Position numbers and translations under genes: made by a program. A stretch of DNA of 64,000 nucleotides from Desulfobacterales bacterium HSG16. GTDB lineage: Bacteria > Desulfobacterota > Desulfobacteria > Desulfobacterales > HSG16. Numbering within the stretch: position 1 is the stretch's first letter; each line of letters begins with the position of its first letter. The notes beneath the pieces were generated by a model. It was not told where the DNA came from and searched no databases. It was given only the letters and a program-made list of their open reading frames with translations. The stretch is from contig JAUCGE010000006.1 of the NCBI GenBank assembly GCA_030377965.1, positions 1 to 64,000 on the forward strand, read 5' to 3'. This document shows, piece by piece, positions 1 through 8,765 of the stretch.

Positions 1-198
1 ATAAAAATTGTATCTTTCAAAATTTGCTCTTTTCCCTGTCTTTTTTTAATTTGTTAAACCGTCTTTATTGAATTTAAGTACCTAATCAAATATTTCTCAA
101 CATTAATGTAGGGGAAGGCCCTGTGCCTGCCCTTGTACGGAGGGCAACCACGAGGGTTTGCCCCTGCAATAAATGTAACATAATTTATGCACAGGTAC
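1..198. repeat. intergenic with GC-rich hairpin element
   Basis: No convincing gene is seen downstream of cbiP. Positions about 110-175 hold a GC-rich element in otherwise AT-rich DNA. It contains an inverted pair at about 141-164 (gggcaacc ... ggtttgccc). It looks like the short dispersed intergenic hairpin repeats common in large bacterial genomes. It could also help end the cobalamin transcript, but there is no clean U-tract after the stem on the minus strand. Confidence 0.4.
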
Positions 199-1713
199 TT
201 ACAGGCCCAGTATATCAGAAATGGCTTTCGTATCGACATGTTCCTGGAAATAATCCGCAAGTTTTTCATATTCCAGATCTCTTGCTGCCAACCCCTGAAC
301 ATCATCCACTTTTATATCGGAAAGCCCGATTTTTGCAAGCCATCGGCGGGTAATTTCAGAGGAGTCGAACATGCCATGCATATATGTACCCATTATCCGG
401 GCATTTTCAGTTATGCAGCCATCTTCTCTGCTGCACTTTTCCTGGTTCTGCATCAAGACTTTAAACAGAGGCAAACCTCCTGTTCTCGTGGTCTGTCCCA
501 TATGGATTTCATAGCCGGTTCCGCAAATGCCATCATACTCAAACCTGCTTATTGTAGTGGTTTTGGGTGCTTTCAAAAAAGTTTCGACCGGCAGGAGATC
601 AAGACCGGCAGTGATGCCAGGCAAACCCTCCAAGCCATCAGGATCATGAACTTTTGTACCCATCATCTGGTATCCGCCACATATGCCAAGCACATTTCCT
701 CCATCCTTTGCATAATCTGAAAGAAGAGATGCCCAGCCGGTTTTTTTCAGCCATTCGAGATCATATCTCGTATTTTTCGATCCGGGCAGGATTACAGCAC
801 AAAATTTTGAAAGTTTTTGAGCCTGTTCAAGGAAAAATACATCCACGCCTTCAAGACTGCACAAAGGATCGAAATCAGTAAAATTGGAAATATGGGGGAT
901 ACGGATTATTCCGATTGCAGGCTGATCTGCTGAATCGAAATTCTGCCTGACAGGATTTTCGATAACGACAGAATCTTCGGCCTCAATTCTTATATGGTTG
1001 AACCAGGGAAGAACACCGAACACTTTTTTGCCTGTTTTTTGTTCGAGCCACTGCACGCCGTCATCAAACAGGCTCAAATCACCTCGAAATCTGTTGATTA
1101 TAAAGCCTGCAATTCTGTCTTTCAACTTTTCATCAAGGCAGGCAAGGGTTCCGACAATCTGGGCAAAAACTCCCCCGCGATGAATATCAGCCACCAGAAT
1201 CACTTTTGCATCGGCGTGTTCAGCTACTTTGAAGTTGACTATGTCATGGGCCATGAGGTTGACTTCTGCACATGATCCAGCCCCTTCTATCACCACCATT
1301 TCATGCTCTTTTTTCAAACGGTCAAAAGCGGCACATGCGGCTGCAAATAAATCTGCCTTTCTTTTGTGGTACTCAATGGCAGTGCTGTCAAAGGCTGCGG
1401 TTCCGGCAAGAACCACCTGAGCACCTTTTTCCGAAGTGGGTTTGAGCAAAATGGGATTCATGTCCACATGAGGGGCGATCCGGGCAGCTTCAGCCTGAAC
1501 TATCTGGGCCCGCCCCATTTCAAGTCCTTCAGGAGTTACGCCTGAATTGTTGGACATATTTTGAGCTTTGTATGGCGCTGTGCTGATTCCCTGCCTGGAA
1601 AAAAAACGACACAGGGCAGTTGCCACTACACTTTTTCCCACATCCGAACCGGTTCCAAACACAGCTAATGCAAAAGATTGCAGATTTTTTTTAGAGTTCA
1701 TATTTTTTGGCAT
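199..1713 (-). CDS. cbiP: adenosylcobyric acid (cobyric acid) synthase CbiP/CobQ
   Basis: This amidotransferase uses glutamine and ATP to amidate four peripheral carboxylates of adenosylcobyrinic acid a,c-diamide, giving adenosylcobyric acid in the cytoplasm. The protein has 504 residues, a normal length for the family. The N-terminal synthetase domain opens with the dethiobiotin-synthetase-like P-loop GTGSDVGKS. The C-terminal class I glutamine amidotransferase domain carries the nucleophile Cys in GICGGYQMMG and a distal His in YMHGMF. The start overlaps the end of cbiH by 23 bp, as expected for a coupled operon. It is the last gene of the minus-strand cobalamin run. Recognition is firm. 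Confidence 0.95.
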   Translation of the reverse strand: MPKNMNSKKNLQSFALAVFGTGSDVGKSVVATALCRFFSRQGISTAPYKAQNMSNNSGVTPEGLEMGRAQIVQAEAARIAPHVDMNPILLKPTSEKGAQVVLAGTAAFDSTAIEYHKRKADLFAAACAAFDRLKKEHEMVVIEGAGSCAEVNLMAHDIVNFKVAEHADAKVILVADIHRGGVFAQIVGTLACLDEKLKDRIAGFIINRFRGDLSLFDDGVQWLEQKTGKKVFGVLPWFNHIRIEAEDSVVIENPVRQNFDSADQPAIGIIRIPHISNFTDFDPLCSLEGVDVFFLEQAQKLSKFCAVILPGSKNTRYDLEWLKKTGWASLLSDYAKDGGNVLGICGGYQMMGTKVHDPDGLEGLPGITAGLDLLPVETFLKAPKTTTISRFEYDGICGTGYEIHMGQTTRTGGLPLFKVLMQNQEKCSREDGCITENARIMGTYMHGMFDSSEITRRWLAKIGLSDIKVDDVQGLAARDLEYEKLADYFQEHVDTKAISDILGL

Positions 1714-2596
1714 ATCCTCTTGGTGTCACCATGAAATCACGATAAACTGCCGATGCCGAATTCCCGACAAAAACTATGCTCTGCATATTTACATCTGCTT
1801 TAGAAAGCTCGGAAAGACTTGTGACAGTGACATCTTCAGATTCCCGCATGGCTGAAGTGACTATTCCTGTCGGAGTTTTGCCGGATCTATGCTTCAGGAT
1901 AATATTTGCGGCCTTTTCCAGCTGCCAGTTTCTCTTTTTACTTTTAGGATTGTAAAATACTATGACAAAATCAGCTTCTGCTGCGGCTTCGATCCGCTTT
2001 TCTATCACTTCCCAGGGAGTCAGCAGATCGCTTAAACTGATGGTTGCAAAATCGTGGCTGATGGGCGAGCCAAGAAGGGACGCACCTGCACACAGGGCAG
2101 GTATGCCTGGAACAATTTCTATTTTAAGCAATTCGTCGTTTGACCCGCCCTCCCCTTTTACCACATTTTCTTTTGCTCTGGCAGAATCAGCGGGAATAAT
2201 AGAAATATTTTTTTGCTCGCACATTTCAAACACCAGTCCGGCCATTGCATAAATGCCAGGATCACCGCTTGATATCAGGGCGCAGGATCGACCGGATAAA
2301 ACCGTTTCGACAGCCTTTTGCACTCTATCTTTCTCACGGGTCATACCAGTAGCAATCAATTCTTTCCCATCAAGCAGAGGCAGGATGAGGTCGATATAGG
2401 TGGTGTATCCTGCCACAGTATGTACTTCGTCTATAACATCTATTGCCCGTCGGGACATATGATCTATACTGCCAGGGCCTATTCCCAGGATATAGAGGAC
2501 ATTTTCACGGCTATTGCCACAGTCACATTCGGTGTTTTCTGTTTTGGAACTATCAGTCTGCCGTTTCCTGCTGCAAGTATCGCTGCTGCTTCGCAT
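1691..2596 (-). CDS. cbiH: precorrin-3B C17-methyltransferase CbiH/CobJ
   Basis: This SAM-dependent methyltransferase methylates C17 and drives ring contraction. The context with CbiG and CbiD indicates the anaerobic branch, where the substrate is cobalt-factor III / cobalt-precorrin-3. The class III (tetrapyrrole) methylase fold is recognised by YILGIGPGS near the start of the homologous region and by SSGDPGIYAMAG in the middle. The ATG lies about 118 bp inside cbiG and adds some 32 hydrophilic, Cys/Ser-rich residues before the family start. There is no ATG, GTG or TTG at the expected family start; the codon there is GTC. So either the long overlap is real or initiation is unusual. Confidence 0.92.
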   Translation of the reverse strand: MRSSSDTCSRKRQTDSSKTENTECDCGNSRENVLYILGIGPGSIDHMSRRAIDVIDEVHTVAGYTTYIDLILPLLDGKELIATGMTREKDRVQKAVETVLSGRSCALISSGDPGIYAMAGLVFEMCEQKNISIIPADSARAKENVVKGEGGSNDELLKIEIVPGIPALCAGASLLGSPISHDFATISLSDLLTPWEVIEKRIEAAAEADFVIVFYNPKSKKRNWQLEKAANIILKHRSGKTPTGIVTSAMRESEDVTVTSLSELSKADVNMQSIVFVGNSASAVYRDFMVTPRGYAKKYEL

Positions 2597-3603
2597 ACGC
2601 TTTTAACTCCCACATATTTTTCCACCGTATCCGATGGGGTTTCGATTTTTTTCACACTGTTCAATCGATCTTTTTCAAAAAAACTGATAGGAAGATCGAG
2701 TTCTTCACCAAGCTCTATAAGACCCTTTTCGTCTGATTTTAAATCAATGCTTGCAAGTCCGGCAAGGCTGCCTGGTGACAGGCTGTTTCGGGCAAGAACA
2801 TCTGACAATAAAGAGCGCATTTCCTTTTTATCCGTATTCCGGTTGCACCCTATTCCGGCAAAAAGAGTTTTTGGACGTAAAACCAGGGTCTTTTCCGGCA
2901 ATTCGGCTGTCCTGTGGTCTATATAAATACCGGGCATAGTCTTGTCTGAAATGGTTTTGTCTGAAATGGTCTTGTCTGGAAATGCTTTTACAAAAATTTG
3001 AGAATCACAAAAATCTTCGGCCATGATATCAAAAGGATCATGAATCATGATTTTTGATTTTGTAATAAGAGCCATGTTTACATGCTTGATAGCTTCTGGA
3101 TTTTCGATAACAAGATTTTTGTCCATTGCCATAACATCTATCGCCATAACGCCGTTGACATCTGTGGCAGTGGTGATAATCGGAACTGCGCCAATAATTT
3201 TTGAAATCTCTCCTGCAAGATTATTTGCACCGCCTATATGCCCGGAAAGCAGGCTGATGGCATACCTGCCAGCTTCATCCATGACAACAACTGCCGGATC
3301 GACAGTCTTATGCCGGATTGAAGGTGCAATCATCCTGACCACGATACCGGCAGCCATTATGAAAATATGACCCTGATATTCATGAAAATATTCGGATACC
3401 GCATGGCTCAGTCTTTCAAACCGGATCACTTTTTTGTTATCAGGATAATTTTTTTCCGCAATGCATAATTTTGCAGGAAGATAAACATGCGGTTTTTTTA
3501 AAATCACAGATTCCAATCGGGAGGAAAGAAGGCTGGCAAGATTTGCTCCTTCTGGCGTAACTGCCCATACGGCAATCAATTTATCATGAAAGAAATTCTT
3601 CAT
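2479..3603 (-). CDS. cbiG: cobalt-precorrin-5A hydrolase CbiG
   Basis: CbiG opens the delta-lactone of cobalt-precorrin-5A and releases acetaldehyde, a step specific to the anaerobic pathway. The protein has 374 residues. The N-terminal part includes the family signature SGHIGGANNLA and the stretch TTATDVNG. The C-terminal domain contains GIGCNRNT and the closing GRLIVPKQKTPNVTVAIA block. An ATGA overlap joins it to the upstream U32 gene. At 2939-2983, between the two domains, three 15-bp direct repeats encode ISDKT-type units, an in-frame expansion of the inter-domain linker that is not expected to touch the active regions. Confidence 0.92.
   Translation of the reverse strand: MKNFFHDKLIAVWAVTPEGANLASLLSSRLESVILKKPHVYLPAKLCIAEKNYPDNKKVIRFERLSHAVSEYFHEYQGHIFIMAAGIVVRMIAPSIRHKTVDPAVVVMDEAGRYAISLLSGHIGGANNLAGEISKIIGAVPIITTATDVNGVMAIDVMAMDKNLVIENPEAIKHVNMALITKSKIMIHDPFDIMAEDFCDSQIFVKAFPDKTISDKTISDKTMPGIYIDHRTAELPEKTLVLRPKTLFAGIGCNRNTDKKEMRSLLSDVLARNSLSPGSLAGLASIDLKSDEKGLIELGEELDLPISFFEKDRLNSVKKIETPSDTVEKYVGVKSVCEAAAILAAGNGRLIVPKQKTPNVTVAIAVKMSSISWE
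2939..2983. repeat. 15-bp x3 in-frame tandem repeat in cbiG
   Basis: Three consecutive 15-bp units of the form gtcttgtctgaaatg lie head to tail with few changes. They encode repeated (I/M)SDKT-like pentapeptides on the minus strand in the linker of CbiG. This is direct sequence evidence of slippage-type duplication. Confidence 0.85.
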
Positions 3604-4841
3604 ACGGACGATTCGGTTGTTTTTACCCTCAAAAGATCATTTACAGATGACTTGACATTCATCCGCATTTTGACCTTTGTTCCAGGATGTACGACTTCTA
3701 CAGGCAGCCCGGAAAGATCAAGCATTTCATCAATCAGACCTCTTTCTGCCGGCCCTTTCTCAGATAAAATCTCAATTTCAGAGTCTTTGAATATCCTGTT
3801 TCTCACTTCAAGCAATACCTGACCATCGGTTTCTGTTTCCATGATTTTTCCTGAAAATATCCAGTCCGGATCATATTTATGCTCCTTGTAATTAGGCTGA
3901 ATCTGAGTCGGATCTTCAAGATAAAATCCGGTACAATACTCTCTGAAGCCAACTTTGGCAAGTTCTTCAAGCCAGTAATCGCGGGCCATGTAGTTTTTTC
4001 GATCTTTCCAATACGCATCAATGGCTTCCCTGTAAACTTTTACCGCTGTTGCCAGGTAATGAATACCTTTCATGCGGCCCTCGATTTTAAAGGAATCCAC
4101 TCCTGCTTCAACAAGTTCTGGAATATGTTCAATCATGCAGAGGTCTTTTGAGTTGAACATGTATGTTCCCCGATTGTCCTCAGCAATTGGAAAATAACGT
4201 CCAGGCCGGGATGCTTCCACAACAGAATACTCGAATCTGCACGGATGGCAGCACATACCTCGATTTGCTTCCCTGTTTGCCATAAAACTGCTCAAAAGGC
4301 ATCTGCCGGAATATGAAATACACATGGCTCCATGAACAAATGCCTCGATTTCAACTCCGCATTTTTCCCCGATTTCCTTTATTTCCGACAAAGAAAGTTC
4401 TCGTGCGGTATTGACTCGTTTTATACCCTGTTTTTCCCAGAACAGAGCATTTTTATAATTGGTCGTGTTTGCCTGGGTGCTTAAATGAAGAGGCGTATCA
4501 GGCAAAATTCTCAAGGCTTCCATGATAATACCCGGATCAGAAACGATCAAGGCATCTGGATTTATGTCTTTTACAGTTTCAAGATACTGGCTTATAGCCT
4601 CCTGCTCATGGTTTCTCGAATAGATGTTGCAGGCCAGATACGCTTTGATATTTTTGTCATGTGCAAACCGCACAGCTAATTTCAACTCGTCTGTGGTAAA
4701 ATTTTGGGAAAAATTTCTTAAACTGAAATCCTTGCCTGCAAGATATACTGCATCAGCTCCATAATGAATCGCAATTTCGAGTTTTTCAAAATTGCCGACC
4801 GGCGCTAAAAGTTCGGGCTTTGTTTTCAAATGATCTGTCAT
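3600..4841 (-). CDS. U32 family peptidase-like protein (TrhP/YegQ-type)
   Basis: Members of this family include TrhP (YegQ), needed for 5-hydroxyuridine formation at the tRNA wobble position, and RlhA, which acts on 23S rRNA. Older members were called collagenases. The 413 residues start with ELLAPVGNFEKL and carry the full U32 signature EAFVHGAMCISYSGRCLLS, followed by a cluster of conserved Cys (GMCCHPCR). This fits an iron-sulfur or metal site. A C-terminal beta-barrel-like tail is present. The length suits TrhP better than RlhA. Its ribosome-binding site aaggag lies inside the 3' end of the preceding ATPase ORF. It has no obvious link to cobalamin and seems to be a passenger in the run. 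Confidence 0.85.
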   Translation of the reverse strand: MTDHLKTKPELLAPVGNFEKLEIAIHYGADAVYLAGKDFSLRNFSQNFTTDELKLAVRFAHDKNIKAYLACNIYSRNHEQEAISQYLETVKDINPDALIVSDPGIIMEALRILPDTPLHLSTQANTTNYKNALFWEKQGIKRVNTARELSLSEIKEIGEKCGVEIEAFVHGAMCISYSGRCLLSSFMANREANRGMCCHPCRFEYSVVEASRPGRYFPIAEDNRGTYMFNSKDLCMIEHIPELVEAGVDSFKIEGRMKGIHYLATAVKVYREAIDAYWKDRKNYMARDYWLEELAKVGFREYCTGFYLEDPTQIQPNYKEHKYDPDWIFSGKIMETETDGQVLLEVRNRIFKDSEIEILSEKGPAERGLIDEMLDLSGLPVEVVHPGTKVKMRMNVKSSVNDLLRVKTTESSV

Positions 4842-4846
4842 TTTTT

Positions 4847-6136
4847 TTATATTATCTCCTTATATTGGAGTCTTTCGAAAATAAGCATATGTTTTAGCCT
4901 GCTGGCATATAAACCATGAATGACGAAGTTCGGAATCTTTAGAGCGAGCTTGCCTGTACGAGTTATTGCTTCTATGGTCAATAACCCGGAATAATATAGA
5001 ACAGAGGCCATGAATACCGTATCTTTCCCGGTTTCAGAAAGCATATCTGAAATGCCGAAACGATCTTCCAGAGCAGGCACATTTATCTGGTGATTTTTCT
5101 TCACAAGATCCAGAATCATCTGCTTTCCGCCGGATATTTGAGATATGTACTGAAGTTTTGCTTCATCCATTGCAAGATTCGCGTCCAGTAACTGTCGGGG
5201 GCCTTTGCAGCGTTTACAAAAGGCTTTCATGAAATAAATAGCAAGGGTAGGATTAAAGACTGTCATCCGGGCATCCGGTGAAAAAAGATAGCCGTTGTAA
5301 TATGTTCGCATCAAGTCAACAGCGTTTTGCACATCAATCTGTGCAAGTCCGCACTCATCTGCCAGCTCTGCCATTATGTTACCGATTTCTTTTTCCGTAA
5401 ATCCGCACAGATCATTGAAATCCGGGTCAAGAAAAATATCGTCGCCAATATTGTACCCACTGGTGATATCACTCATTACAACCGGAGATACACCGGTTAT
5501 GAAAATACGGTCTATACCTGATCCGTCCGTAAAGGATTTAATAGTTTTGAAGAATGTTTTCAACGGACCTTCTTCAAATACAAGGGCCTTATAGACCGCT
5601 TTTTTGTCATGACTACCCATCATCACTTCATTGGCGAAATTATCATATTCATCAATCAGAAGATAAATTGGATAGCCGCTTTTCCTGGATACTGAGACCA
5701 GAGAAGTGAGAGATACAAGCGCATCGTCAGGATCTATTCTGATTTTACGTTTGAGAAAATCCTCATAATCAAGAATAAATCCTTCGATTCTTGAATTGAT
5801 ATGATTATATAAAGCTTTTTTGATATCAGCGGCCAAGCCTGTGGGATCAACACAGGAAAAATCGAATTTCAGAATAAAATATTGATTGCGGGAAGAAGTC
5901 GGGTTCCTGCCGATTGCAAGATTTCCGAAAACCTGTTCGAATTTTTCAGCACACCCGATATCATAATAATTTTGAAGCATGGAGAGCAAAAGGCTTTTTC
6001 CAAATCGCCTGGGGCGTAGAAACAAAAGGTTCTCACCCGCAGATTCGATGAGTGGAATCCGTTCAGTCCGGTCAATATAGAGATATCCTTTTGTTATGAT
6101 CTTGTTAAAATTGCAAAGGCCATATGGAAATTTCAT
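4847..6136 (-). CDS. AAA-ATPase-like protein lacking its nuclease domain
   Basis: The protein belongs to the AAA-ATPase-like family whose members usually carry a C-terminal PD-(D/E)XK nuclease-like domain of roughly 130-150 residues. The N-terminus FPYGLCNFNKII and the P-loop region FLRPRRFGKSLLLSML are typical. A Walker B-like segment YLLIDEYDNF and a sensor-like FITGVSP follow. The ORF stops at about 430 residues, right after the segment that normally leads into the nuclease domain, so it looks C-terminally truncated. The ATG at 6136 with aaggaa upstream is preferred over the in-frame TTG at 6139. It lies between rmlD and the U32 gene with the same direction. The role is unknown; a remnant of a selfish or defence gene is likely. 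Confidence 0.75.
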   Translation of the reverse strand: MKFPYGLCNFNKIITKGYLYIDRTERIPLIESAGENLLFLRPRRFGKSLLLSMLQNYYDIGCAEKFEQVFGNLAIGRNPTSSRNQYFILKFDFSCVDPTGLAADIKKALYNHINSRIEGFILDYEDFLKRKIRIDPDDALVSLTSLVSVSRKSGYPIYLLIDEYDNFANEVMMGSHDKKAVYKALVFEEGPLKTFFKTIKSFTDGSGIDRIFITGVSPVVMSDITSGYNIGDDIFLDPDFNDLCGFTEKEIGNIMAELADECGLAQIDVQNAVDLMRTYYNGYLFSPDARMTVFNPTLAIYFMKAFCKRCKGPRQLLDANLAMDEAKLQYISQISGGKQMILDLVKKNHQINVPALEDRFGISDMLSETGKDTVFMASVLYYSGLLTIEAITRTGKLALKIPNFVIHGLYASRLKHMLIFERLQYKEII

Positions 6137-6248
6137 CAAAAAATTCCTTTTGGTTTATCCTGCCAGATAACTCTGAGGAGTACAAAAACAAACTATCCTG
6201 TTTCAAAAACTTAGGGAAGTCACAGAAAATTGCATAATATCGGGTATA

Positions 6249-7166
6249 TTATTTTCTATAACATCCCTTACCGCATAACAAATTTTCCGAATTATGGCAA
6301 AGAAAGGTTTCAAGGCTTTGTTTCCAGGGTTCTGGAGTGATGTTGAATTTTTTTTCTAGCTTACTGCAATCAAGAACTGAAAACATGGGTCTTCTAGCGT
6401 CAGTGGGCCATTCTTGTGTAGTTATGGGTTCTATTTTTTCTGTTTTCAGATCAAGCTTTGCCCCGGCAATTCGTAAAATATTTTCGGCAAATTCGTGCCA
6501 GCTTGTAATTCCATATCCAGAATAATGATAAATCCCCCAATCGATTTCATGCTGATTTTTTATAATTCGGGCAATCTGCAGCACAGCACCAGCAAGATCC
6601 GAAGCGTTTGTCGGGCATCCGAGCTGGTCTGATACCACACGAACATTTTTGTTTTTTGAGAAAACTCGAATCATGGTTTTCACAAAATTGTTTCCATGCT
6701 CGCCATACAGCCATGAAGTACGTATGATTATATGCTTTCTGGCCAGAGACATAACAGCCTCTTCCCCTTCAGCCTTACTTAGTCCGTAAACACTCAAAGG
6801 ATTTGTAGGCTCTTCTTCCGTGTAAGGAGTTCTACCGCTTCCATCAAACACGAAATCTGTTGATATATGAATCATTGGAATATCCGCTTCACCACAGAAG
6901 CCGGCTATATGACAAGCACCCTCCCTGTTAATGGCAAATGCAGTATCGATTTCGGTTTCTGCCTTGTCGACATTAGTATAAGCGGCTGTGTTTACTACAA
7001 TATCTGGCTGAACTTTTTCAAATACCCGATTAATTTGATCCTGATTACAGATATCCAGGCTGTCACGCAGAAAACCGTGAATCTCCATATCTGTTTTTTT
7101 TCCGCTGCGGACAAGCTCTTTTCCCAACTGACCGCCAGCACCTGTTACAAGAATTTTCATATTCAC
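6249..7166 (-). CDS. rmlD: dTDP-4-dehydrorhamnose reductase RmlD
   Basis: RmlD performs the last step of dTDP-L-rhamnose synthesis, reducing dTDP-4-keto-L-rhamnose with NAD(P)H for O-antigen or capsule glycan. The 305 residues form an extended short-chain dehydrogenase. The evidence is the Rossmann motif VTGAGGQLG at the N-terminus, STDFVFDG, and the catalytic YGLSKAEGE (Tyr-x3-Lys). The C-terminal WPTDARRPMFSVLDCSKL is a family hallmark. It lies 35 bp downstream of rmlC in the same direction. Confidence 0.95.
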   Translation of the reverse strand: MNMKILVTGAGGQLGKELVRSGKKTDMEIHGFLRDSLDICNQDQINRVFEKVQPDIVVNTAAYTNVDKAETEIDTAFAINREGACHIAGFCGEADIPMIHISTDFVFDGSGRTPYTEEEPTNPLSVYGLSKAEGEEAVMSLARKHIIIRTSWLYGEHGNNFVKTMIRVFSKNKNVRVVSDQLGCPTNASDLAGAVLQIARIIKNQHEIDWGIYHYSGYGITSWHEFAENILRIAGAKLDLKTEKIEPITTQEWPTDARRPMFSVLDCSKLEKKFNITPEPWKQSLETFLCHNSENLLCGKGCYRK

Positions 7167-7201
7167 ATTCTTTCAAAGTTTATACATTATAAGTTTATGC
7201 A

Positions 7202-7759
7202 TTATAAATTGACAACAGGTAAGCCGTTACTGGAACAATCTGAAAGAATTGGAAGTTTTGCATCTTTCTCAGAGACAACAGGGTTGGCTGCCGGCCACTT
7301 TATGCCAATATCAGGATCAGACCAGAGAATACCGCCTTCATCTCCAGGTCGGTAAATATCGGAGCATTTGTAAGATACTCTGGCAGTATCACTCAATACG
7401 CAAAAACCGTGGGCAAAACCACGGGGAATATATGCCTGCCTGTTGTTTTCATCTGAAAGCAGCATTCCTACCCAGTTGCCATAAGTTTCTGATTCCAGCC
7501 TGAGATCAATGGCAGCATCGAATATTTCTCCTGAAATGACCTGCAGGAGTTTTGTCTGGGGATATTTTATTTGAAAATGCATTCCCCGCAGCACATTCCT
7601 GGAGGAAAATGAAAGATTGTCCTGAACAAAGATATCGTTGATGCCAACCTCAGAATATCTATCTTTGTTATAGGTTTCCATAAAACAGCCGCGAGAATCG
7701 TTGAATACATCAGGTTCTATTATCAGCACATCAGGTATTTTGGTGGGTATCACTTTCAT
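7202..7759 (-). CDS. rmlC: dTDP-4-dehydrorhamnose 3,5-epimerase RmlC
   Basis: RmlC epimerises C3 and C5 of dTDP-4-keto-6-deoxyglucose. The 185-residue cupin has the expected order FNDSRGCFMETYN, the catalytic region VLRGMHFQ with its conserved His, and YIPRGFAHGFCVLSDTA. The start is supported by ggag about 10 bp upstream of the ATG. It follows rmlA across a 115-bp spacer that carries a copy of the dispersed hairpin repeat (7811-7868). Confidence 0.95.
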   Translation of the reverse strand: MKVIPTKIPDVLIIEPDVFNDSRGCFMETYNKDRYSEVGINDIFVQDNLSFSSRNVLRGMHFQIKYPQTKLLQVISGEIFDAAIDLRLESETYGNWVGMLLSDENNRQAYIPRGFAHGFCVLSDTARVSYKCSDIYRPGDEGGILWSDPDIGIKWPAANPVVSEKDAKLPILSDCSSNGLPVVNL

Positions 7760-7810
7760 ATTATGAACACTCCTTAAAAACCGAAAAACACTCCTTAAAA
7801 ACCAAAAAAT

Positions 7811-7868
7811 GGCGGAGACGGGACTCCGCCTGTCATATCGGGTGTTTTATTTATTTTAAAATCTCTGA
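7811..7868 (+). repeat. dispersed hairpin repeat, copy A
   Basis: A GC hairpin (ggcggag ... ctccgcc) is followed by an AT-rich tail with gtgttttatttatt and aaaatctctga. The same pattern recurs at 22485-22515 (tail only), 26391-26479 and 47113-47172. Just upstream, at about 7767-7809, a 22-bp unit aacactccttaaaaaccgaaa is also tandemly repeated. Confidence 0.75.
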
Positions 7869-7874
7869 ATCTAT

Positions 7875-8744
7875 TTATTCTGTTTTCAGTAAATCCAGAA
7901 GATATCGACCATATGGATTATGGGCAAGAGGACGAGCCAGTTTTTCCACTTGTCCGGCATCTATAAAACCCTTATTGAATGCAATCTCTTCCAGACATGC
8001 AACTTTGAGTCCCTGACGATTTTCGACAGTCTCGATAAAGGCTGATGCCTGGGACAGGGTTTCTATGGTTCCGGTATCGAGCCATGCAGTACCTCTGCCC
8101 AGAGTTTCCACACGCAGCCTGCCCATTTCAAGATAGGTTACGTTCACATCGGTAATTTCCAATTCACCTCTGGGCGAAGGTTTCAGCTTTCTGGCTATAT
8201 CTACAACCTGGTTGTCATAAAAATATAACCCTGTGACAGCATAATTTGATTTGGGATGCGCGGGTTTTTCTTCAATTGATACAGCATCTCCGTTTTCCTT
8301 GAAGCTGACCACACCATATCTTTCCGGATCTTTGACCCGACAGGCAAACACAGTGGCTCCAGAGTTGGTTTTCTTTGCATTCTCGACCTGCCCGGTCATG
8401 CCGTAACCATAGAAAATATTATCTCCCAGAATCAGACAGACATCTTCGTTTCCTACAAACTCGCTGCCTATGATAAAAGCCTGGGCCAGTCCTTCGGGTC
8501 TTGGCTGCTGTGCGTATTCAATGGAAAGCCCCCACTGGGAGCCATCTTTCAGAAGTTTTTTATATAATGGGAGATCATGAGGTGTCGAAATAATCAGAAT
8601 CTCCCGGATATCGGCCAGCATGAGAATCGACAAAGGATAGTAAATCATGGGCTTGTCATAGATCGGCAGCAGTTGTTTGCTGATGACGTTGGTTATAGGA
8701 TACAGTCTCGTGCCTGATCCTCCCGCAAGTATTATACCTTTCAT
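7875..8744 (-). CDS. rmlA: glucose-1-phosphate thymidylyltransferase RmlA
   Basis: RmlA makes dTDP-glucose from dTTP and glucose-1-phosphate, the entry step to dTDP-rhamnose. The 289 residues begin with the nucleotidyltransferase signature [14 protein letters not shown] and contain [24 protein letters not shown] and TGTAWLDTG-like blocks. It is first of three rml genes in the order A-C-D. The 4,6-dehydratase gene rmlB is not in this window. It starts 21 bp after cbiF in the same direction, so it is probably transcribed from the cobalamin operon as well. Confidence 0.95.
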   Translation of the reverse strand: MKGIILAGGSGTRLYPITNVISKQLLPIYDKPMIYYPLSILMLADIREILIISTPHDLPLYKKLLKDGSQWGLSIEYAQQPRPEGLAQAFIIGSEFVGNEDVCLILGDNIFYGYGMTGQVENAKKTNSGATVFACRVKDPERYGVVSFKENGDAVSIEEKPAHPKSNYAVTGLYFYDNQVVDIARKLKPSPRGELEITDVNVTYLEMGRLRVETLGRGTAWLDTGTIETLSQASAFIETVENRQGLKVACLEEIAFNKGFIDAGQVEKLARPLAHNPYGRYLLDLLKTE

Positions 8745-8765
8745 TTCATGCCCCCATTTCTTAAT

